Shown: positions 19,538-27,961 of the stretch, in pieces
How positions within the stretch are numbered: position 1 is the first letter of the stretch
Layout of the letters: each line of letters starts with the position of its first letter
Source of the DNA: JBJMLO01 sp045805265
Lineage (GTDB): Bacteria; Actinomycetota; UBA4738; JACQTL01
Direction of reading: 5' to 3'
Assembly (NCBI GenBank): GCA_045805265.1
Contig: JBJMLO010000020.1
Coordinates: 1 to 64,000, forward strand
DNA length: 64,000 bases
Notes under the pieces: model-generated
Seen by the model: only the letters and a program-made list of their open reading frames with translations
Databases searched by the model: none
What the model was told of the DNA's origin: nothing
Made by a program: the position numbers and the translations under genes

Positions 19538-20559
19538 GTCGCTGGCACCTCCTCTTTCGGTGCGCTCAACGCGGGCATGACGTCCCGCGCGAAGTCCTCG
19601 ATGATCCCGGCCGGGCCCGGGTCCTCCTGCATGGTGTAGATGTTGAACTGGGTCATGCCGAGTCGCTCCAGCTCGCGGAGCTTCTCGACACACTGCCCGG
19701 GTGTGCCGATCACGCAGAACCGGTCGACGACCTCGTCGGTGACGAACGAGGCGTGCTCGGCGCCGGTCCGTCCGTGGTCGGAGTAGTCGTAGCCCTCCCG
19801 CGCGGCGATGTAGTCGGTCAGGGCCTGGGGCAGCTCGGCGGTCTTGTACCGGTTCACCAGGTCGACCACGTGGTTGCTGACGAGCGCCGGGAACCACCGG
19901 ACCTGGTCGCGGGCCTTCCCGAGGTCGTCCCCGATGTAACAGGGCGCCGCGACCTGGACCTGGATGTCGGCGAGGTCGCGCCCCGCCTGCTCGGCGCCCT
20001 CGCGGACGTAGTTCAGCGACCATTCCAGGATGTAGGGATCGGCCAGCTGCATGATCAGGCCGTCGGCGGTCCGCCCGCAGGCCCGCAGCGCCTTCGGCCC
20101 GTAGGCCGCGAACCACACCGGCAGCCGGTGCCCCTCCGACCACTTGAGGTTCAGGGGCGTCCCCTCGTAGTCGATCTCGCGGCCCTCGGCCAGGTCCTTG
20201 ATGAGCTTCGCGTCGTGCTCCAGCCGGTCGACCGTGACCGGCGTCTTGCCGATCACCCGCCGGGCGGAGTCGCCTCGGCCCATCCCGATGTCCATCCGCC
20301 CCCCGGTGACCTCCTGCAGGGTGGCCAGCGCCGAGGCGGTGACCGTGATGTCACGGGTGGCCGGATTGGTGACGCACGGCCCCAGGCGCAGGTTCGAGGT
20401 GTTGGCGCCGATCAGCGCGAACGTGACGTAGAACTCCTGCCACAGGACGTGGGAGTCCCACGCCCAGACGTAGTCGAACCCGACCTCCTCGGCCCGCTTC
20501 GACCACTCGACCGTCCGGGCGACGGGCGGGTCGAGCATGAACGTCACCCCGAACTGCAT
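19534..20559 (-). CDS. LLM-class (F420-type) flavin/deazaflavin oxidoreductase of the pyrimidine operon
   Basis: 341 residues with the luciferase-like monooxygenase TIM barrel: FGVTFMLDPPVARTVEWSK at the start, FDYVWAWDSH, LRLGPCVTNPATRDITVTASA (non-prolyl cis region), GGRMDIGMGRGDSA and LPVWFAAYGPKALRACGR. This matches the F420-dependent LLM oxidoreductases related to methylene-H4MPT reductase (it recalls the CPS_4043-like family, whose function was unassigned as far as I know). It is the first gene of the unit that encodes beta-ureidopropionase and aminotransferase, and no dihydropyrimidine dehydrogenase is in the window, so reduction of uracil/thymine is the inferred role. A RutA-type oxygenase role is less likely because the partners are those of the reductive route. 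Confidence 0.85.
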   Translation of the reverse strand: MQFGVTFMLDPPVARTVEWSKRAEEVGFDYVWAWDSHVLWQEFYVTFALIGANTSNLRLGPCVTNPATRDITVTASALATLQEVTGGRMDIGMGRGDSARRVIGKTPVTVDRLEHDAKLIKDLAEGREIDYEGTPLNLKWSEGHRLPVWFAAYGPKALRACGRTADGLIMQLADPYILEWSLNYVREGAEQAGRDLADIQVQVAAPCYIGDDLGKARDQVRWFPALVSNHVVDLVNRYKTAELPQALTDYIAAREGYDYSDHGRTGAEHASFVTDEVVDRFCVIGTPGQCVEKLRELERLGMTQFNIYTMQEDPGPAGIIEDFARDVMPALSAPKEEVPAT

Positions 20560-20566
20560 GTGCTCG

Positions 20567-20583
20567 CTCCCGCGAGGCGGGAG
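20567..20583 (-). promoter_or_regulatory. hairpin covering the ribosome binding site of the LLM gene
   Basis: In the minus-strand transcript CTCCCGC-CTC-GCGGGAG forms a perfect 7-bp stem with a 3-base loop. The 3' arm contains the GGGAG ribosome binding site, 7 bases before the ATG, so the hairpin would block initiation of the first gene of the pyrimidine operon unless melted or bypassed. Confidence 0.55.
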
Positions 20584-20625
20584 TACCGACCGCCCCCGCG
20601 GTGCCCCTCACCCCCTAGAAACGGG

Positions 20626-20631
20626 ATGCTA
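20626..20631 (-). promoter_or_regulatory. -10 element TAGCAT for the pyrimidine operon
   Basis: TAGCAT on the minus strand would start transcription about 60 bases before the LLM ATG, so the SD-covering hairpin falls inside the leader. The -35 region (GGCGTC) is poor. Confidence 0.4.
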
Positions 20632-20759
20632 CACCCCGTCGCCGGCCGGACGCCTCGGGCGACGTTCCTCCCGAGGCAGCATCGGACAAGACCCAGCGGC
20701 GCTCATCGGCGTCGCCGTGTTCTCGGCAGGATGTGGGTGCAGATGTCCGTTGGCTCGCT

Positions 20760-20789
20760 TTGACCAGAGCTGACGCCACTCAATAGACT
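20760..20789 (+). promoter_or_regulatory. sigma70-type promoter for the fourth BNR protein
   Basis: TTGACC (20760-20765), an 18-base spacer and TAGACT (20784-20789) make a near-consensus promoter. The leader would be about 150 bases; GGAGGTGCACG precedes the ATG at 20945. The rest of the 385-base gap between this gene and the divergent LLM gene shows no reading frame worth calling. Confidence 0.65.
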
Positions 20790-20944
20790 CACGCCCTCCC
20801 CCGGGACAGCGATCCCGCCCCGGAGCTGCCGTACCCGACGTCGCGGGCCGGGGAAGGGGGTGATGCATCGGGCTCAGGCGAAGCGCCCCGCTCCGCCGGC
20901 CGGGACCGGAACGGTCCCCCATCCCCCAACCTCGGAGGTGCACG

Positions 20945-22822
20945 ATGCGTCGATTTCTCCTTGCGGCGGCGGCCGTTACCCTGCTCGTACCGCTCGCGGT
21001 CGGGCTGGGCGTCACGCCCGCAGGCGCCGTCAAGCACGGCCCGCTGTTCAACCATGTGTCGGGTGTAGTCTCGATCGATCCCAACATGGCCGGGAGCACG
21101 GCCCGGGTGTCGTCGACGCCCGCGTCCGTGCCCCCCGCTTCGATCGGCGGCATCGCGTGTCCGGACCACTCGGGCACGAACGACCGCGTCAACCAGGAGT
21201 GCACGAACCAGACCACGGCGAGCCTCAGGGGCAGGGGCACGTCGCAGAACGAGACCGCGGCGGCCGTCAACCCCACCGACCCGATGAACGTGATCGCCAG
21301 CCAGAACGACTACCGGCGCGGCGACGCCAACTGCGGCGTCGACTGGAGCATGGACGGCGGCAAGCGGTGGGGCAGCACGACCGCGCCCATGACCTTCACC
21401 ACACCCGGCTTCACCCACCCCCGGCACTACTGGCACGCCGGCGGCGACACGTCGGTCGGCTTCGACTCGAGCGGCGAGGCCTACCTGATGTGCCAGGTGT
21501 TCGGCCGCGGTGCGACCGCCGACGAGGAGAACGGCGCGTTCGGTCCGAGCGCGTTCCTGCTGTTCCGCTCGGCCGACGGCGGCGCGTCCTGGAGCTTCCA
21601 GGGAAGCACGGTCGTCCGGGCCACCGACGACGGCACGGACGGCCAGAACATCGGCCTGCTGGACAAGGAGTACATGGCGGTCGACGCCAATGGGTCCAGC
21701 CCGTTCGCCGACCGGATCTACGTCTCGTGGACGCAGTACAGCCTCAACTTCTCCTCCGCTCCCGTGTACTTCGCCTACTCCGACGACTACGGGGCGACGT
21801 GGCACCAGTCGGGAGCCATCAGCGGGGTGGACGCGACCCTGTGCCCCCTGAGCTTCAGCGACCCGGCCAACCCCCCGGGGACGTGTGACAACACCAGCTT
21901 CTCCGAGCCGTTCGTGGCGCCGAACGGCGACGTGTACGTGATCTTCGACGACTACAACAACGCGACCAGCGGCCCCAACGACAACCACAACCAGATCCTC
22001 GTGGTGAAGTCGACCGATGGGGGCGCCACGTTCGGCGGTCCCGTGAAGGTCGCGGACTTCTACGAACTGCCCGACTGCGTCACCTACACCGGGGACGACG
22101 CGTTCCGGGCCTGCGTTCCCACGGCACCGCTGTCGAACCACAGCGTGTTCCGGGCGTCCAACTACGGATCCGGGGCGGCGCTGTCGAACACCAGCATCGT
22201 CGTCGACCTCGGCAGCTACATCAATCCGCACTCGAATCCAACGCGGGGCAACTGCACGCCCGCCGGGGTCAACCCCGCCACCGGCATCAACCGGTACACG
22301 GGCGTCGGCGACGTGAACGGATGCAACAACGACATCCTGCGGAGCGTCTCCACGAACGGCGGCGCCTCGTTCACGGGGACCACGACTGCGCCCCAGGCAC
22401 TGCCGGTCGTGTCCAACGAGTCCACGAACGGGCCGCTCGCGGACCAGTGGTGGCAGTGGACGGCCATGAACCCCCAGACCGGGAAGGCCGTGGCCGCCTA
22501 CTACGACCGGAAGTACGGCGGCGACCAGTCCTCAGGGGACATGGACGTCTCGCTGCGGCTCTCCAACGGCTCGCACGTCCGGGCCACCGACCACAGCATG
22601 CCGCCGTCCAACGAGTTCCCCGGCTCCAGCGGGTTCTCGACGTTCATGGGCGACTACAACGCGGTGGCCGTGGGCTCCGACGGGATGATCCACCCGGTGT
22701 GGGCGGACTCGCGGAACCCGATCTACGTGTTCGACCCCTCGAGCGGCGACGCCCGGACGCTGCTGCTCGGCGGGCATGGCGCGGACATCTACTCGGCGGC
22801 GATCCACGACTCGGGCCAATAG
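20945..22822 (+). CDS. secreted BNR-repeat (sialidase-superfamily) protein
   Basis: 625 residues. The signal peptide is RRFLLAAAAVTLLVPLAVG with cleavage near PAGAV. Asp-box turns include SMDGGKRWG, SADGGASWSF, SDDYGATWHQ, STDGGATFGG and STNGGASFTG. Between them are calcium-binding-like Asp/Asn-rich loops (DDYNNATSGPNDNHN) and many paired Cys. The end (MGDYNAVAVGSDGMIHPVWADSRNP) is the common closing blade of secreted sialidase-fold proteins. Catalytic residues could not be assigned. A strong hairpin lies 21 bases after the stop. Confidence 0.75.
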   Translation: MRRFLLAAAAVTLLVPLAVGLGVTPAGAVKHGPLFNHVSGVVSIDPNMAGSTARVSSTPASVPPASIGGIACPDHSGTNDRVNQECTNQTTASLRGRGTSQNETAAAVNPTDPMNVIASQNDYRRGDANCGVDWSMDGGKRWGSTTAPMTFTTPGFTHPRHYWHAGGDTSVGFDSSGEAYLMCQVFGRGATADEENGAFGPSAFLLFRSADGGASWSFQGSTVVRATDDGTDGQNIGLLDKEYMAVDANGSSPFADRIYVSWTQYSLNFSSAPVYFAYSDDYGATWHQSGAISGVDATLCPLSFSDPANPPGTCDNTSFSEPFVAPNGDVYVIFDDYNNATSGPNDNHNQILVVKSTDGGATFGGPVKVADFYELPDCVTYTGDDAFRACVPTAPLSNHSVFRASNYGSGAALSNTSIVVDLGSYINPHSNPTRGNCTPAGVNPATGINRYTGVGDVNGCNNDILRSVSTNGGASFTGTTTAPQALPVVSNESTNGPLADQWWQWTAMNPQTGKAVAAYYDRKYGGDQSSGDMDVSLRLSNGSHVRATDHSMPPSNEFPGSSGFSTFMGDYNAVAVGSDGMIHPVWADSRNPIYVFDPSSGDARTLLLGGHGADIYSAAIHDSGQ

Positions 22823-22843
22823 GAAGGAGGAACACCCGGCGAG

Positions 22844-22865
22844 GGGGTCGGCTGCGGCCGGCCCC
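22844..22865. terminator. GC-rich hairpin between convergent genes
   Basis: GGGGTCGGC (22844-22852) pairs with GCCGGCCCC (22857-22865), 9 bp with one G-T pair and a TGCG loop, followed by TTCGTCGTTCC. The same 11-base tail follows the hairpin at 61377-61396, which suggests a shared terminator type. Confidence 0.65.
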
Positions 22866-22881
22866 TTCGTCGTTCCCGAGA

Positions 22882-24759
22882 TCAGCCCTCGTAGAGGGCC
22901 GAGATCTCGTCCGCGTACTTCTGGTGGATCACCCGGCGCTTCAGCTTCAGCGTGGGCGTGAGCTCCTCGCTGTCGACGGTCCACTCGGTGGGGACGATCG
23001 TCCAGCGCTTGATCTGCTCGCTCTGGCTGAGGCGCTGGTTGGTGTCGTCGACGGCCCGCTGGATCTCGGCTCGCAGGCGGGCGTCCTGCGCGAAGGTCGG
23101 GAGGTCTGTGAAAGGGACGCCGTTGGCGGCGGCCCAGGCCGGCGCGGCCTCGCCGTCCAGCACGATGAGGGCCGACATGTACTTGCGGCCGTCGCCGATG
23201 GCGGCGGCCTGGCCGATCAGCGGGTGGGCCCTCAGCAGGGCCTCGATGTTCGCAGGGGAGATGTTCTTGCCGCCGGAGGTGACGATCAGCTCCTTCTTCC
23301 GGTCGACGATGAAGAGGAAGCCGTCGCCGTCCACGCGGCCGATGTCCCCGGTGTGCAGCCAGCCGTCGGCGTCGAGGGCCTCGGCGGTCTTCTCCGGCTC
23401 GCGGTAGTAGCCCTGGGTCACGTTGTCACCGCGGATCAGGACCTCGCCGTCGTCGGCCAGCGCGATCTCCACACCGGGGAGCCGCGTGCCCACCGAGCCC
23501 GCCTTGCGCTTCCCGGGCATGTTCAGCGTCGCGGGCGCGCTCGACTCGGTCATGCCGTAGCCCTCGTACAGGGGGAGGCCGATCCCGGCGAAGAAGTCGT
23601 GCGTGTCCGGCGCCATCGGCGCGGCCCCGGTCACCGTGAACAGGCACTGGTCGAGCCCGATCTTGTCCCGGATCTTCGAGAACACCAGCCGGTCGAACAG
23701 GCGGCGCTTGACCTTCAGCCCGGTCGGGACCGGCTTGCCCTCACGCTCGAGGCGCGCGGCCTCCTGGCCGGCGTGCAGCGCGCCGAGGGCGATCTTGCGG
23801 CGGCGCTCGTTGGGCTCGGCGTTGATGCCGGCCACGATCCCGGCCTGGAGCTTCTCGAAGAGGCGCGGCACGCCGGCGAACGCCTGGGGGCGGACGTCGG
23901 GGACGTACTCGAAGACCTGGAGGACCTCCGGGCAGAAGTGCACGTTCGCCGCCTTGTACAGCGACAGGTAGTGCGTGGCCAGCCGCTCCAGGGCGTGGGC
24001 CAGGGGGAGGTACGAGATGCCCCGGAGGCCCGGGGGGTACGCGCCGGTCCGGTCGATCGAGGCGGCGGTCCAGATCACGTTCCGGTTGGTGAGGACCACG
24101 CCCTTCGGCGGGCCCGTGGTGCCGGAGGTGTAGATGAGGGTGGCGACGTCCTCCGGCGTGGTCTCCTTCCACGTCCGTTCGAAGAGCTCGCGCCCCTCCG
24201 GCGTGGCGAGCTCCTCCCGGCCCGACGCCAGGAGCTCGTCCCAGGACGAGGTCCACTCGTAGTCGGCGAAGTCCTGCGCGTCGTCGACGAGCACGACGTG
24301 CTCGAGCGCGGGCAGCTCCGCCTTGACCTTCTCCCAACGCTCCATGAACTGGCGGCACTCGACGACCGCGACCTTCGCCGCGCAATGCCCGGCCACGTAC
24401 TGGATCTGTTCCGGGGCGAGCGTGTTGTACATGGACACCGCCGTCGCGCCGACGTGAACCGCCGCCAGGTCCGCGATGAGGTGCTCGGGCCGGTTGCGGG
24501 CCATGATCGCGACGTGGTCGCCCTTCCCCACGCCGAGCTTGCGCAGGCCGAGCGTCGCCTCGGCGACCCGCTCGCGGTACTCCTTCCAGGTCATGCGGCG
24601 CCAGCCGCCGTGCGCGTGGTCCTTCCACGACAGCGCGGGCTCGTTCCAGTACAGCTCTGCGTTGCGCGCCAGGATCGAGCCGAGCGTCAGCCCCGCCACC
24701 TCGCCGTCGATCGAGGCCCGCTCGGAGCCGATGGCCGGATCGGTGTTCGCGCTGGTCAA
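22882..24759 (-). CDS. long-chain acyl-CoA synthetase (AMP-forming)
   Basis: 625 residues of the ANL superfamily. The P-loop-like AMP motif is IYTSGTTGPPKGV, the adenylate motif YEGYGMTESSA, the hinge DGWLHTGDIGRVDGDGFLFIVDRKKELIVTSGGKNISP, and the FACS-type length and N-terminus (PALSWKDHAHGGWRRMTWKEY) match long-chain rather than acetate enzymes. It activates fatty acids to acyl-CoA for lipid synthesis or oxidation. The start codon appears to be TTG with GAGGG just upstream. It stands alone, with a GC-rich hairpin beyond its stop. Confidence 0.9.
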   Translation of the reverse strand: MTSANTDPAIGSERASIDGEVAGLTLGSILARNAELYWNEPALSWKDHAHGGWRRMTWKEYRERVAEATLGLRKLGVGKGDHVAIMARNRPEHLIADLAAVHVGATAVSMYNTLAPEQIQYVAGHCAAKVAVVECRQFMERWEKVKAELPALEHVVLVDDAQDFADYEWTSSWDELLASGREELATPEGRELFERTWKETTPEDVATLIYTSGTTGPPKGVVLTNRNVIWTAASIDRTGAYPPGLRGISYLPLAHALERLATHYLSLYKAANVHFCPEVLQVFEYVPDVRPQAFAGVPRLFEKLQAGIVAGINAEPNERRRKIALGALHAGQEAARLEREGKPVPTGLKVKRRLFDRLVFSKIRDKIGLDQCLFTVTGAAPMAPDTHDFFAGIGLPLYEGYGMTESSAPATLNMPGKRKAGSVGTRLPGVEIALADDGEVLIRGDNVTQGYYREPEKTAEALDADGWLHTGDIGRVDGDGFLFIVDRKKELIVTSGGKNISPANIEALLRAHPLIGQAAAIGDGRKYMSALIVLDGEAAPAWAAANGVPFTDLPTFAQDARLRAEIQRAVDDTNQRLSQSEQIKRWTIVPTEWTVDSEELTPTLKLKRRVIHQKYADEISALYEG

Positions 24760-24903
24760 TGGGGGCCCTCTGGGTATGACGGAATGCTCTGAAGCGTACT
24801 CGCAGCGGGACCACGGCGGACGCCGCGGGGGACGCGGGGTCGCGCCGAGCGATCGCCTGCCGGGCGGCGACGAGAACGGACTCGGAGTTCCGAGTCGAGC
24901 TGC

Positions 24904-25395
24904 TTACGCGACCGGAGGAGTGATGGGGGCGTCGGCGCCGGGTACGAGGTCGCCCCGCTCCACCGCGGCCGCGTCGTGCTCCGCTCGGGACACGAGGGCC
25001 GCCGTGTCCAGGCCCCGGTGGCCGGCCGGGTAACGGGAGACCCGGCCGGCGCCGCGACGGAGGAGCGTGATCGCGCCGTGGCGGTTGCCCCGCATCAGGT
25101 GGGTCCAGCCGGCGCCGAGTTGCGACAGGCCCTTGAAGAGCTCCGCCTCGTCGGTGTCGCGGGCCTGCTTCCACGCGGTCTCCCACGCCTCGTGGGCGCC
25201 GAAGTAGTGGCCGGTTCGGAGGAACTCGAGCCCGAGGAGGTGGTTCTCCTCGATGGTGTTGCCGTCGAAGTCGGGGAGCTCCAGGCGGTTTTCCGCCTCC
25301 CACGGCTGGGGCCGGCCGAGCTCGTCGCGCGGACGCTCCGGCTTCAGCCGCTCGGGCTGAGGCCTGCCGGTCCGGCCGGTCGCTTCCTCGCGCAT
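24904..25395 (-). CDS. DUF309 domain protein
   Basis: 163 residues. A charged, Pro/Arg-rich N-terminus (about 45 residues) precedes a helical DUF309-type core with the signature EFLRTGHYFGAHEAWETAWK, then LFKGLSQLGAGWTHLMRGN. DUF309 proteins are small all-alpha proteins of unknown function. There is no ribosome binding site, but a -10 hexamer lies six bases upstream. Confidence 0.75.
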   Translation of the reverse strand: MREEATGRTGRPQPERLKPERPRDELGRPQPWEAENRLELPDFDGNTIEENHLLGLEFLRTGHYFGAHEAWETAWKQARDTDEAELFKGLSQLGAGWTHLMRGNRHGAITLLRRGAGRVSRYPAGHRGLDTAALVSRAEHDAAAVERGDLVPGADAPITPPVA

Positions 25396-25401
25396 CCCGT
25401 C

Positions 25402-25407
25402 ATCGTA
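25402..25407 (-). promoter_or_regulatory. -10 element TACGAT for the DUF309 gene (leaderless)
   Basis: TACGAT on the minus strand, six bases, then ATG at 25395: the spacing places the transcript start at the start codon. Confidence 0.5.
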
Positions 25408-25441
25408 GGGGCAAACGCGCGCGGCGCGATCGGGCGCCCAA

Positions 25442-25594
25442 AGCGAAGGACCGGTCCGAAGACCGGCCCTCCAATCAGGTCTCGGTGCTCCGCGAACCTT
25501 GCGGCCCGCTGATCACTCTGTCCTGACGTCGCGGACTGTACCCGGACCCGGTGGCCCGTGTAAAGCCCAGGGGGCCGTTGTTGTCACTCTTTCC
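25442..25594. repeat. intergenic element, copy 1 (~153 bp)
   Basis: It matches 25641-25792. The first 93 bases differ at only five positions, the rest is more diverged but ends in the same TGTCACTCTTTCC. Inside are a hairpin with a CGAA loop (25447-25470, one A-C mismatch) and the pair ATCAG (25474-25478)/CTGAT (25509-25513). No reading frame is conserved between the copies. Confidence 0.75.
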
Positions 25595-25610
25595 CTGTCC
25601 GGCCCGAGAT

Positions 25611-25625
25611 CGTTGCGGCGCAACG
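25611..25625. repeat. 15-bp palindrome between the two element copies
   Basis: CGTTGCG-G-CGCAACG, seven-base arms around a single central base, between the two copies of the intergenic element. Possibly a protein-binding site. Confidence 0.4.
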
Positions 25626-25640
25626 GATTCGGACGGACAT

Positions 25641-25792
25641 AGCGAAGGGCCGGTCCGAAGACCGGCCCTCCGATCAGGTCTCGGTGTTCCGCGAACCTTG
25701 CGACCCGCTGATCACTCTGTCCTGACGGCGCGGAGACTAGCCGGACGCCGATCGACTTGTAAAGCCGAGGGCCCGCATTTGTCACTCTTTCC
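25641..25792. repeat. intergenic element, copy 2 (~152 bp)
   Basis: Direct-repeat partner of 25442-25594. Its hairpin AGGGCCGGTC-CGAA-GACCGGCCCT (25646-25669) is a perfect 10-bp stem, and ATCAG (25673-25677)/CTGAT (25708-25712) are kept. The two copies and the surrounding bases fill the 460-base space between the DUF309 and alpha-mannosidase genes; no protein gene is supported there. Confidence 0.75.
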
Positions 25793-25855
25793 ATCCGAGC
25801 GAGTGGCCGCGTGCCCGCGCGCTGGTCGCATCGGCCCCCGTGGCAGACTGCGGGC

Positions 25856-27961
25856 ATGCAGCAGACGCGGGTGACGATCGTCCCGCACACGCACTGGGAC
25901 CGCGAGTGGTACGAGCCGTTCGAGGGATTCCTTCGGCGGCTCGTGGAGATGATGGACACGCTGATCGATCTGCTGGATGGCGGGTTCCCGCACTTCCACC
26001 TGGACGGCCAGACCGCGCTGATCGACGACTACCTGGCCGTCCGGCCGGAGCGCGAGACCGACATCCGGCGACTCGCCGCGGAGGGGCGCATCAGCGTGGG
26101 GCCGTGGTTCACGCAGATGGACGAGTTCCTCACGTCCGGCGAATCGCACCTACGGAACCTCGAGCGCGGCCTGGCCACGAACCGCGACCTGGGGGCGAGG
26201 CCGGTGGTGGGCTACCTCCCGGACCAGTTCGGGCACATCGGCCAGATGCCGCAGATCCTCGTGCACGGCGGCCTCGACCGGGCGGTCGTATGGCGGGGGG
26301 TGCCACGCGCGGTCGAGAAGACGGCATTCTGGTGGGAGTCGCCCGATGGCACCCGGGTCCTCACCGAGTATCTGGCCTTCGGCTATTCGATCGGGGAGAA
26401 CCTCCGCTCGGCGGAGCGCCCCCGCGAGCTCGCCGGCATGCTCCTGGAGTCCGTGCGGAACCTCTCGGCGATGACCGCACGCGAGGACGCGATGCTGGTC
26501 ATGGCCGGCAGCGACCATCACGGGCCCGACCCGACGCTCCCCGAACGGCTGCACGCAATGGAGCCGATCGCTCCCAAGCTGCACACGGAGATCGGGCCGG
26601 TCGCCGCGTTCGTCGACGGGCGTCCCCCCGACGACATCCCCGTGTGGCGCGGCGAGCTGCGCTCGGGCGCGCGGGCGTTCCTGCTGCCCAACGTCGTGTC
26701 GTCGCGGATCCACCAGAAGCGCGAGCGCGGGCAGGTGGAGGCCCTCGTCGAGCGGGCGGCCGAGCCCCTGGCCGCGCTCGTCGACGGGTTCGAGTGGCCG
26801 GCTGAGGAGCTCGACCGCATCTGGCAGCTGATGCTGTGGAACGGCGCGCACGACTCCGTGTGCGGGTGCTCCGTCGACGAGGTGGGCCGGGCGGTCGACG
26901 CCCGACACGCGGAGGCCGGCGAGCTGGCCGAGGGCATCGTGGCCCGGGCGATGGCGTCGCTGGGCGGACAGGTCCGCGACGCCGGCACGCTGCGGTGGAA
27001 CCCCTCGCCGTTCGAGCGCGACGGGGTCCCGGGCATGGGATGGCGCCTCGACGACCAGCCCGTCACCGCGACGGAGGAACCCGTTCCGGTCGAGGTCCGC
27101 AACGGGCGGGTCGTCGTCGCCGGCCTGGAGATCGGGCTGTTCGACGAGAACGACGTCGGCGACCTGTACAACTTCTGCCCGGACGAGGGCGCGTCGCCGA
27201 TCCCGCCGGAAGACGTCGTCGTGGATGGACAGGACGTCACCGCCACGTTCGACGGCTGCACCGTGGGGCTGCGGGCGTCGCGCCGCGCCGGAGAGCGGTT
27301 CGTCCGGCTGGAAGGCTCGATTGAGAATTCCCGGCCCGACCACCGCCTGCGGCTGATCGTCACGCTGTCCCGTCGCGTGGAGCGCGCGATGGCCGGCGCC
27401 CCGTTCGAGCTCGTGGAGCGGCCGTTGGCCTCCGAGGGAGGCTTCGAGCCGGACTCCCCGTGCTGGCCGGCACGCGGCGTCGTGCTCGCCGGCGACGTTG
27501 CCGCGCTGCACGAGGGCGTGATGGAGTACGAGGTCGTGGAGGGCCGGGCGCTGGCGATCACCCTGCTCCGGTGCACGGGGACGATCAGCCGGGCCGGGTT
27601 CGCCACGAGGAACTGGCCCGCCGGCCCGGACGCCGCGACCCCGGAGGCGCAGATGATCGGTCGGACCGAGTTCGCCCTGGGCCTCCTCGCGAACGCCGGC
27701 CTCGACGACCTGCTCGACTCGTGGGAACGCTTCGCGCTGCCGCTGGTCGAGACGCCGGCGGCCGGCGGCGGCGGGCTGCCCCGGACGGGTTCGCTGCTGG
27801 AGCTCCGCCCCGGCGGCGCGCGGCTGTCGAACGTCCGCCGGGTGGACGGCGCGGTCGAGGTCCGGCTGTGGAACCCCGAGGCCCGGGACCTCACCGCGAT
27901 GGTCGATGGGCACGAGGTCGGGCTCGGTCCGGCCCGCATCGAGACGGTGCGCCTCGGATGA
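25856..27961 (+). CDS. GH38 alpha-mannosidase
   Basis: 701 residues, glycoside hydrolase family 38 in the bacterial MngB-like form. The zinc ligands H13 and D15 are in VPHTHWDREWY, the nucleophile D123 in GYLPDQFGHIGQMPQIL, and the substrate region FWWESPDGTRVLTEYL and WNGAHDSVCGC also fit. It removes alpha-linked mannose, possibly from mannosylglycerate or glycans, in the cytoplasm since no signal peptide is present. The ATG start lacks an SD; CAGACT six bases upstream suggests a leaderless start. It overlaps the next kinase gene by four bases (ATGA). Confidence 0.88.
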   Translation: MQQTRVTIVPHTHWDREWYEPFEGFLRRLVEMMDTLIDLLDGGFPHFHLDGQTALIDDYLAVRPERETDIRRLAAEGRISVGPWFTQMDEFLTSGESHLRNLERGLATNRDLGARPVVGYLPDQFGHIGQMPQILVHGGLDRAVVWRGVPRAVEKTAFWWESPDGTRVLTEYLAFGYSIGENLRSAERPRELAGMLLESVRNLSAMTAREDAMLVMAGSDHHGPDPTLPERLHAMEPIAPKLHTEIGPVAAFVDGRPPDDIPVWRGELRSGARAFLLPNVVSSRIHQKRERGQVEALVERAAEPLAALVDGFEWPAEELDRIWQLMLWNGAHDSVCGCSVDEVGRAVDARHAEAGELAEGIVARAMASLGGQVRDAGTLRWNPSPFERDGVPGMGWRLDDQPVTATEEPVPVEVRNGRVVVAGLEIGLFDENDVGDLYNFCPDEGASPIPPEDVVVDGQDVTATFDGCTVGLRASRRAGERFVRLEGSIENSRPDHRLRLIVTLSRRVERAMAGAPFELVERPLASEGGFEPDSPCWPARGVVLAGDVAALHEGVMEYEVVEGRALAITLLRCTGTISRAGFATRNWPAGPDAATPEAQMIGRTEFALGLLANAGLDDLLDSWERFALPLVETPAAGGGGLPRTGSLLELRPGGARLSNVRRVDGAVEVRLWNPEARDLTAMVDGHEVGLGPARIETVRLG

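Noticed and set aside
19534..20559. LLM protein as RutA-type uracil monooxygenase
   Set aside because: RutA works with RutB-F, none of which is present; the neighbours are those of the reductive route with dihydropyrimidinase and beta-ureidopropionase.
25513..25959. 148-codon minus-strand frame across the duplicated element
   Set aside because: It runs through both the repeat and the start of the mannosidase gene, has no SD or conserved motif, and the repeat copies do not preserve any frame.
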